From NCBI GenBank assembly GCA_016209105.1, contig JACQWR010000006.1, positions 165,299-229,298 of the forward strand: a DNA stretch of 64,000 bases, read 5' to 3'. Made by a program: the position numbers and the translations under genes. Shown piece by piece: positions 59,040 through 64,000 of the stretch. Position 1 is the first letter of the stretch; each line of letters opens with the position of its first letter. The stretch is from Deltaproteobacteria bacterium (lineage in GTDB: Bacteria; Desulfobacterota; Syntrophia; Syntrophales; JACQWR01). The notes beneath the pieces were generated by a model. That model worked only from the letters and a program-made list of their open reading frames with translations, was not told where the DNA came from and ran no database searches.

Positions 59040-61610
59040 TTAAGAAAAGAAACAGATGACTTTCTGGGAAACGATATCGGCGATAACGCGGAGATTCTTT
59101 GAGTCCACATTAAAGACCTTAATCACGTGTTCGTATTTTTTGCGGGAGCGGGATGCCGCGAGAGGCTTCTCGATCGAATCAAAAAATGCCTGATGAAAAT
59201 ACACATTTTTATTTACAGGAAAAAGGGCGAGATAAAAGATGCCTGTCTCCACCAGGTCCTGGAAGAAATGAGTCCCAAAGGACAATTCCGGAATGGAATT
59301 CGAGGTGGCAAAAGCGATTTCGCCTAAAACCGTGATGTTGCTTATTTCCGCGAAAGAAACAGGGACGCCCAGAGACGGCGTGCTTGTGCCCCAGCGTCCC
59401 GGGCCCAACAGCATTACGGCCATTTTTTCCTTGTCTTTGATCTCCCGGTTGAGCTCCCCGACACAGCGCGCGATGTCATACCGCGCGGACTGCGTGGGCA
59501 GTTCACTGTATGCCTTGGGATCCACATAGATGATTCTTTGGATCTTTTGCGAAAGATTCCCTCCGAGAAAATATCCCGATGATTTGAAGAGGATATTGTT
59601 CTTCGGGATTCCCTTCGGGATTTCCACCTTCCGGCCCAACCCCTTGGTCCGCACGGGCCGGCATTGAAGCAGATTCAATTGATATTCCCCGTTTTTTTTA
59701 AAGTTCACCGTGAATTCAATGTCCACCGGGTATTGATAGGCTTTTTCCAGAGTTTTCAGAATTCGCGTCAGGATATCGCAAAAACTTGTCTTGGAGAGAA
59801 GTTCATCGAACGTCAATACCCAGACATCTTCCTCTATGCCCATGTTTTTCAACTCCCGGGTCGCGTCATCGTCTCTCACGGCAATCCAATCCAGCTTTAC
59901 CCCGACATTTTTCTTCAGGAGTTCCCGCAGTGATACGGTTTCGAGGAGGTTCTTTCTGATATTCAGCACATCAACTTCGTGTTGAGAGAATTTCTGGGTG
60001 TCCGCCATACCTGCGTGGGCGCGCAGGAGGGGCATGTCCAAAGCCACGATGCGCGGATAATCGCCTTCCACGCGATTGACTGCCCGGGTGCCCAAACCCA
60101 GAACCAGCCGAAGCATTCCCGCCGTGGGGTCCATGGTATTTTTCCAGACAAACGTATTGTAAGAAATGCCGACGCCGGCCACATCCGGGAAGAAATAGGG
60201 TGAATAGTGGCTGCCGGAAACTCTCTGCACCAAAAGAGCCATTTGTTCATCCAGATCGTGCAAGCCCCGTTGCAAACGATAAACGAGCGCGCTTTCATTC
60301 ATCGTGGAAGCATAAACCTGGCGGACCGCGTCGACGAATTTGGCATAGCGTTCCTCGGGCGCCCCCTGGTTGGTCAGGAAGATGCTTTCGTACTTGCCGG
60401 CAAAGGCCCCTCCATAACCGTCTTCCAGGAGACTGCTCGAACGAACGATGATGGGAGCCTGGCCGAAATATTCGATCATCTCCTGGAATTGTTCTTTGAT
60501 CTCCTCGGGGAAAATACCGTTCAACAATTTTTTTCTGAGTTCTTTCGCGACATCGAAATAACCCTCCTTTGTCCGTTGTTTCATCCGCAACTTCCACCAG
60601 CCGTTTTCGACGATATAGGTATAAAACACATCGGCCCCGATATAGAAGGAATCATGCGGTTCGAACAACTGGTCCGCCTCAAAGGATTTGTCGCTCAGCA
60701 AAATATTACGGGCGATCAGCATGCCGGCGGCCTTGCCGCCGATAAATCCCGTTCCGATCATTCTCGACTTGATATTGAGCAGGTCCTCGAGCGTCAGGTA
60801 GTTTCTTGCCAGTTCCGATAATTTGTCATCGCGGGAGACCACGATTTTGCATAGCTGTTCCACCCTCCCTTTGCGCTTCTCGAGAGGGCCTTCCCGTCCG
60901 GCTGCGTCCTCAGCCTCCAGGAATAGCCTGTCCCAGTAATCCAGGTTCTGTTTCGTGCTCTTCTTTTCTTTCTTCAAAACATGGGAAAAAAGTTTTGCCG
61001 TGTCCACACTGTTCGCGATGGGGACGAAGCGGTCGACTTGCTTGATGTGCGGCAGGAACATGGTTGGGGAATAGCGGTTCCAGACCTTCAGCGGATGCAC
61101 GTAATAATTGTCTTCGTCGTGATAGACATCAATCAGGATCTGGGTTGTGTCTCGGATGCGGGCGACGGTTTTAAAGGAATGACGGTTGCGCAGGAGAGCA
61201 AAATAGGCGATGGTATCAAGTTCAAAGAGATAGGGACAGGTGACTTTAAAAAAATTGCCGATCATGAGGTCGTTCGACCAGACGGAAAGGAGGTCCGACA
61301 GGCAGTCGAAGACATAAAAAACTCTCTCTCCTTCTTTCGCGCAGATATTGTTGACTTCGGTCGAAAAAGACTCGAATCCAACAGACGGACTGAGCTCATA
61401 CAGCGTGATGTTTGGGTTTTTTTCTAATATCGGCTTGTGGCTGGCGAAACGGATATAAACGACTTTCCTCATCTCGATGAGCGCGTTGTTCACGAAGGGC
61501 CGCACAAAATCCGCGTAATCATCCATCGCGTCAATCTGCCAGACAACATTATCGCCCAGCGCGAGTCCGCTCAAAACTTTGTCCAAACCTATTAAACCGG
61601 TGCTTATCAT
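59040..61610 (-). CDS. KaiC-like domain fused to PEP-synthase-type ATP-grasp domain
   Basis: An 856-residue protein. The first 230 residues resemble a RecA/KaiC-type domain (STGLIGLDKVLSGLALGDNVVW), but the Walker A position lacks the Gly-Lys-Thr core, so ATP binding there is doubtful. From about 280, a PEP/pyruvate-binding ATP-grasp domain follows: MIGTGFIGGKAAGMLIARN, then IIVRSSSLLEDGYGGAFAGK. The swivelling phosphohistidine domain and the PEP-binding barrel of true PEP synthase are absent. C-terminal GPGRWGTSTPSLGVPV resembles a further nucleotide-site segment. The phosphoryl acceptor is unknown. No ribosome site is visible before the ATG. Confidence 0.8.
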   Translation of the reverse strand: MISTGLIGLDKVLSGLALGDNVVWQIDAMDDYADFVRPFVNNALIEMRKVVYIRFASHKPILEKNPNITLYELSPSVGFESFSTEVNNICAKEGERVFYVFDCLSDLLSVWSNDLMIGNFFKVTCPYLFELDTIAYFALLRNRHSFKTVARIRDTTQILIDVYHDEDNYYVHPLKVWNRYSPTMFLPHIKQVDRFVPIANSVDTAKLFSHVLKKEKKSTKQNLDYWDRLFLEAEDAAGREGPLEKRKGRVEQLCKIVVSRDDKLSELARNYLTLEDLLNIKSRMIGTGFIGGKAAGMLIARNILLSDKSFEADQLFEPHDSFYIGADVFYTYIVENGWWKLRMKQRTKEGYFDVAKELRKKLLNGIFPEEIKEQFQEMIEYFGQAPIIVRSSSLLEDGYGGAFAGKYESIFLTNQGAPEERYAKFVDAVRQVYASTMNESALVYRLQRGLHDLDEQMALLVQRVSGSHYSPYFFPDVAGVGISYNTFVWKNTMDPTAGMLRLVLGLGTRAVNRVEGDYPRIVALDMPLLRAHAGMADTQKFSQHEVDVLNIRKNLLETVSLRELLKKNVGVKLDWIAVRDDDATRELKNMGIEEDVWVLTFDELLSKTSFCDILTRILKTLEKAYQYPVDIEFTVNFKKNGEYQLNLLQCRPVRTKGLGRKVEIPKGIPKNNILFKSSGYFLGGNLSQKIQRIIYVDPKAYSELPTQSARYDIARCVGELNREIKDKEKMAVMLLGPGRWGTSTPSLGVPVSFAEISNITVLGEIAFATSNSIPELSFGTHFFQDLVETGIFYLALFPVNKNVYFHQAFFDSIEKPLAASRSRKKYEHVIKVFNVDSKNLRVIADIVSQKVICFFS

Positions 61611-61720
61611 AAGATTAAATCTATCAGAAAGCCGCCGACAAGTAAATGGGCTGTTCCCCGGACCGGCGCGTCATCGGCCATTTTTTCCCTTCCCCGCGCC
61701 GAACGTGCCCCTATCATAAT

Positions 61721-61756
61721 AAAAGCAGAGTCCGCTTCTGAGCGAACTCTGCTTTT
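61721..61756. terminator. Bidirectional Rho-independent terminator
   Basis: An 11-bp stem (aaaagcagagt / actctgctttt) with an inner cgct/agcg extension. A/T-rich flanks give a T-tail in both directions. It is placed to end the minus-strand gdhA transcript 89 nt after its stop. Confidence 0.85.
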
Positions 61757-61844
61757 ATGCCGTTATCTCTCTGGCGCATGCATAAACGCCACGCATCTCT
61801 CCCGTAACGTTGGGTGGGCGCTTGTTACGCGTACGTTCAACGCG

Positions 61845-63182
61845 TTACACGATTCCCTGGTCAAGCATGGCATCAGCTACTTTAACAAAGCCGGCGATAT
61901 TCGCCCCTTTAACGTAGTTGATGTATTTTCCTTCTTTTCCGTATTTAACGCAGGATTCATGGATATTAATCATGATCTGATGCAGTTTTTCGTCAACCTC
62001 TTTGCTTGACCAGTTAAATCTCTGGCTGTTTTGGGACATTTCCAGGCCGCTGGTAGCAACCCCGCCGGCATTGGCAGCCTTACCGGGGGCATAGAGGATT
62101 TTAGCACCCTGAAATACTTCAATTGCCTCAGGGGTTGAAGGCATATTTGCCCCTTCCCCGATGCAGATGCAGCCGTTCTTCACTAATTTCTTGGCGTCAT
62201 TTCCGTCTATCTCGTTCTGGGTAGCCGACGGGAATGCCATATCGCATTTTACATCCCACGGTTTTTTTCCGTTAACATATTTGCACCCGTATTTATCGGC
62301 ATATTCCTTTATCCGGCCGCGCCGGACATTCTTTACTTCCATGACAAAATGTAATTTCTTTTCGCTGATGCCAGCCGGGTCATAAATATAGCCATTGGAA
62401 TCAGACAAGGTTACTGGTTTGGCGCCGAGTTGAAGCAGTTTCCCCACGGTATACTGGGCTACATTGCCTGATCCGGAAACAGCGCAGATCTTTCCTTCCA
62501 GGGATTCGCTGCGGGTCTTCAACATCTCCTGGGTAAAATACACGCATCCATAACCGGTAGCTTCCGGACGGATCAAGCTGCCGCCCCAACTTAACCCTTT
62601 GCCGGTAAGAACGCCGGTAAACTCATTGCGCAGCCTTTTGTACTGTCCGAACATAAAACCGATCTCCCGGCCGCCGGTGCCGATATCTCCGGCAGGCACG
62701 TCAGTATCCGGGCCGATATGCCTGAATAGTTCAGTCATAAAACTCTGGCAGAATCTCATTACCTCATTATCGGATTTACCCTTAGGGTCAAAATCCGAAC
62801 CGCCCTTACCGCCACCCATAGGGAGCGTGGTCAAACTGTTCTTAAAAACCTGCTCAAAAGCCAGGAATTTCAATATGCCTAAGTTCACGCTGGGATGAAG
62901 GCGTATGCCGCCCTTATAAGGACCGATAGCGCTGCTCATCTGAATGCGGAACCCCCGGTTAATCTGCACCTCGCCCTTGTCATTGATCCAGGGAACGCGG
63001 AATATTATAGTCCGCTCGGGCTCAGTCATCCTCTCCAGAATTTTGGCTTTTTCATACTTGGGGTTCTTCTCGATAAGAGGCATTACTGATTCAGCTACTT
63101 CGCTTACGGCCTGGTGAAACTCGGTCTCACCGGGATTCTTGCGGACAACCTCACGCATAAATTCGTCAATTTTCTTTGCCAT
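61845..63182 (-). CDS. gdhA: NADP-type glutamate dehydrogenase
   Basis: A 445-residue hexameric-type glutamate dehydrogenase that makes glutamate from 2-oxoglutarate and ammonia. [20 protein letters not shown], the catalytic-Lys region [36 protein letters not shown] and the cofactor motif [12 protein letters not shown] are all present. Length and the [13 protein letters not shown] segment fit the NADP-dependent GdhA group. Ribosome site aaggagc. It stands alone between a bidirectional terminator and a repeat-rich region, so it may be an independently acquired unit. Confidence 0.96.
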   Translation of the reverse strand: MAKKIDEFMREVVRKNPGETEFHQAVSEVAESVMPLIEKNPKYEKAKILERMTEPERTIIFRVPWINDKGEVQINRGFRIQMSSAIGPYKGGIRLHPSVNLGILKFLAFEQVFKNSLTTLPMGGGKGGSDFDPKGKSDNEVMRFCQSFMTELFRHIGPDTDVPAGDIGTGGREIGFMFGQYKRLRNEFTGVLTGKGLSWGGSLIRPEATGYGCVYFTQEMLKTRSESLEGKICAVSGSGNVAQYTVGKLLQLGAKPVTLSDSNGYIYDPAGISEKKLHFVMEVKNVRRGRIKEYADKYGCKYVNGKKPWDVKCDMAFPSATQNEIDGNDAKKLVKNGCICIGEGANMPSTPEAIEVFQGAKILYAPGKAANAGGVATSGLEMSQNSQRFNWSSKEVDEKLHQIMINIHESCVKYGKEGKYINYVKGANIAGFVKVADAMLDQGIV

Positions 63183-63862
63183 CGTGCGCTCCTTTTTATA
63201 AGTAGTTATCTGCCTGTTTTAAAAGCAACCGCCATCAATCCTTTGTTGCCGCCGCGCTGCGCGCGTCGGCAACGGCGGAGCTAAGCTACCGCTTCTTCGC
63301 TCTTTTTATGGCGCCTACGATCATTAACTCCGGTCTTGATTGCGGGTAAATTAATAAAAGCACTGTAGCCTCGCGCGCTGATTCGCGTGGCGCCAACAAA
63401 TCGCTGAAGACGGTTGGCATTCCGCATGCTCTGGAAGCTGCGCTTCCCGCATGCTCATGCCACCGCTTAGCTCCGCCGATGAGAACTCAATTTAGGGCGG
63501 GCGAGTATATGAAAATAGCGATGGTGTGTCAAGAAAAAGTGAAAAAGTGAAGCAGAAAAAGTGACCACATATGGTTTTGATGATGGGCCTTTCCGGCGGT
63601 ATGGGTCCGGGGGGGATTTTGGGGTAGTTTTTAGAGAGGAACTGGATTTTGTCTTGGGGCTTTGGCAGAAGAAAAAATAACCATCGAAAGGATGTAGTTT
63701 AGGCGAAGGAGCTCAAGCTTGCTGGTAGTGAAAGATACCCCCGGCTCCTGCTGGGGGAAGCTTCACCGGTAGGTCAAAATACTGAAAGAGGGCAATCCGA
63801 TTCCCAGGCCGATGAAAAAGAACGTTCTGAGATAAATCGGTTGTTTTTTGACGTCAGCCGTT
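63183..63862. other. Gene-poor region upstream of gdhA
   Basis: No credible gene was found on either strand in these 680 nt. The left 300 nt hold an inverted repeat pair (63273-63286 and 63465-63478) and smaller hairpins (gttgccg ... cggcaac near 63245-63273; gcatgc repeats near 63424-63456). From 63530 on the sequence is simple and A/G-rich in places, with gaaaaagtga repeated at 63537-63560. It may be a decayed mobile element, but no transposase remnant could be read. Confidence 0.5.
63273..63478. repeat. Inverted repeat pair flanking a 178-bp segment
   Basis: cggcggagctaagc (63273-63286) is matched exactly in reverse complement by gcttagctccgccg (63465-63478). The segment between contains further short repeats (gcatgctc) and no coding potential. 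This is the layout of a small non-autonomous element or a long hairpin RNA. Confidence 0.6.
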
Positions 63863-64000
63863 TCAGAACGGCAGTCTGAAACCAGACTTTCCGCCGGCAC
63901 CCGCCTTGAGGATATCATCCCCAATGGCGAGACGATCGGTCAACTCGCGTCCGATGCCGTCCAGCCCGCTCATGTCGGTACCCAGGGAGCCGAGAGGCTC
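63863..64000 (-). CDS. C-terminal fragment of an unidentified protein, cut by the window edge
   Basis: The last 45 codons of a minus-strand frame remain open to the right edge and end in TGA. The readable part includes GSLGTDMSGLDGIGRELTDR and LAIGDDILKAGAGG, ending FRLPF. Composition and codon use look protein-like, and the Phe-terminal end is reminiscent of envelope or beta-rich proteins, but no family was recognised. Confidence 0.4.
   Translation of the reverse strand, partial: EPLGSLGTDMSGLDGIGRELTDRLAIGDDILKAGAGGKSGFRLPF

Noticed and set aside
1..64000. tRNA, rRNA, CRISPR arrays, prophage or intact insertion sequences
   Set aside because: No cloverleaf-like sequences, rRNA segments, regularly spaced direct repeats, phage structural genes or transposase frames were seen.

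Overview
The window looks like the chromosome of a GC-rich, anaerobic, Gram-negative bacterium, most plausibly a Syntrophales-like member of the former Deltaproteobacteria (Desulfobacterota). This is inferred from the gene mix: an ADP-forming acyl-CoA synthetase, tripartite tricarboxylate transporter (TTT) and solute receptor genes, an NADP-type glutamate dehydrogenase, Lgt, RimO, FtsK, a LapA-domain protein, and short dispersed repeats whose ends read caggctgttgaa. No rRNA, tRNA, CRISPR array, intact transposase or prophage was seen. Both ends cut a gene: an acyl-CoA synthetase on the left and an unidentified C-terminus on the right.

Layout. 1-7.7 kb: acyl-CoA synthetase/GNAT fusion, small membrane and secreted proteins, glycerate 2-kinase, flavin reductase-like protein, exported thermonuclease and a LapA-domain protein. 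7.8-10.7 kb (minus): an orphan TctC/Bug receptor, an exported isochorismatase-type hydrolase and a nitrilase, together resembling a small nitrile/amide scavenging unit. 11-15.5 kb (plus): trxB, lgt, a CoA-disulfide-reductase-like flavoprotein with an in-frame TGA exactly at its catalytic cysteine, a SpoU methyltransferase and cutA. 15.6-23.5 kb (plus): glucokinase, transketolase and glucose-6-phosphate isomerase, followed by a complete TTT operon. 23.5-35.5 kb: mixed single genes (MFS, GNAT, nitroreductase, YqaJ-type nuclease, TssQ-like lipoprotein, bicupin, a small-protein/nucleotidyltransferase pair, amidohydrolase, NAD(P)HX repair enzyme, polyprenyl synthase, racemase-like protein, cupredoxin and a four-helix membrane protein).

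35.5-47.6 kb (minus) is the most unusual block. Eleven tightly packed genes, several overlapping by 4 nt, lie behind one good promoter. They encode a degenerate GHKL-ATPase/acyltransferase fusion, a HisC-like aminotransferase, a three-subunit molybdenum hydroxylase, an MFS transporter, a GNAT protein, a STAS antagonist, an RsbW-like kinase, an NMT1-type binding protein and a Cache-HAMP-PP2C phosphatase. This is a partner-switching circuit built into a small-molecule metabolism operon, with no sigma factor alongside.

47.8-64 kb (mostly minus): exported M20 amidohydrolase, a low-GC TPR protein that looks imported, a lipoprotein, a decayed GGDEF fragment, hisF, a four-PAS diguanylate cyclase, rimO, ftsK, a KaiC-like/PEP-synthase-ATP-grasp fusion, gdhA and a repeat-rich gene-poor end.

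The strongest single observation is the predicted selenocysteine codon at 13061-13063, followed by a perfect 8-bp hairpin with a G-first apical loop at the spacing expected for a bacterial SECIS.
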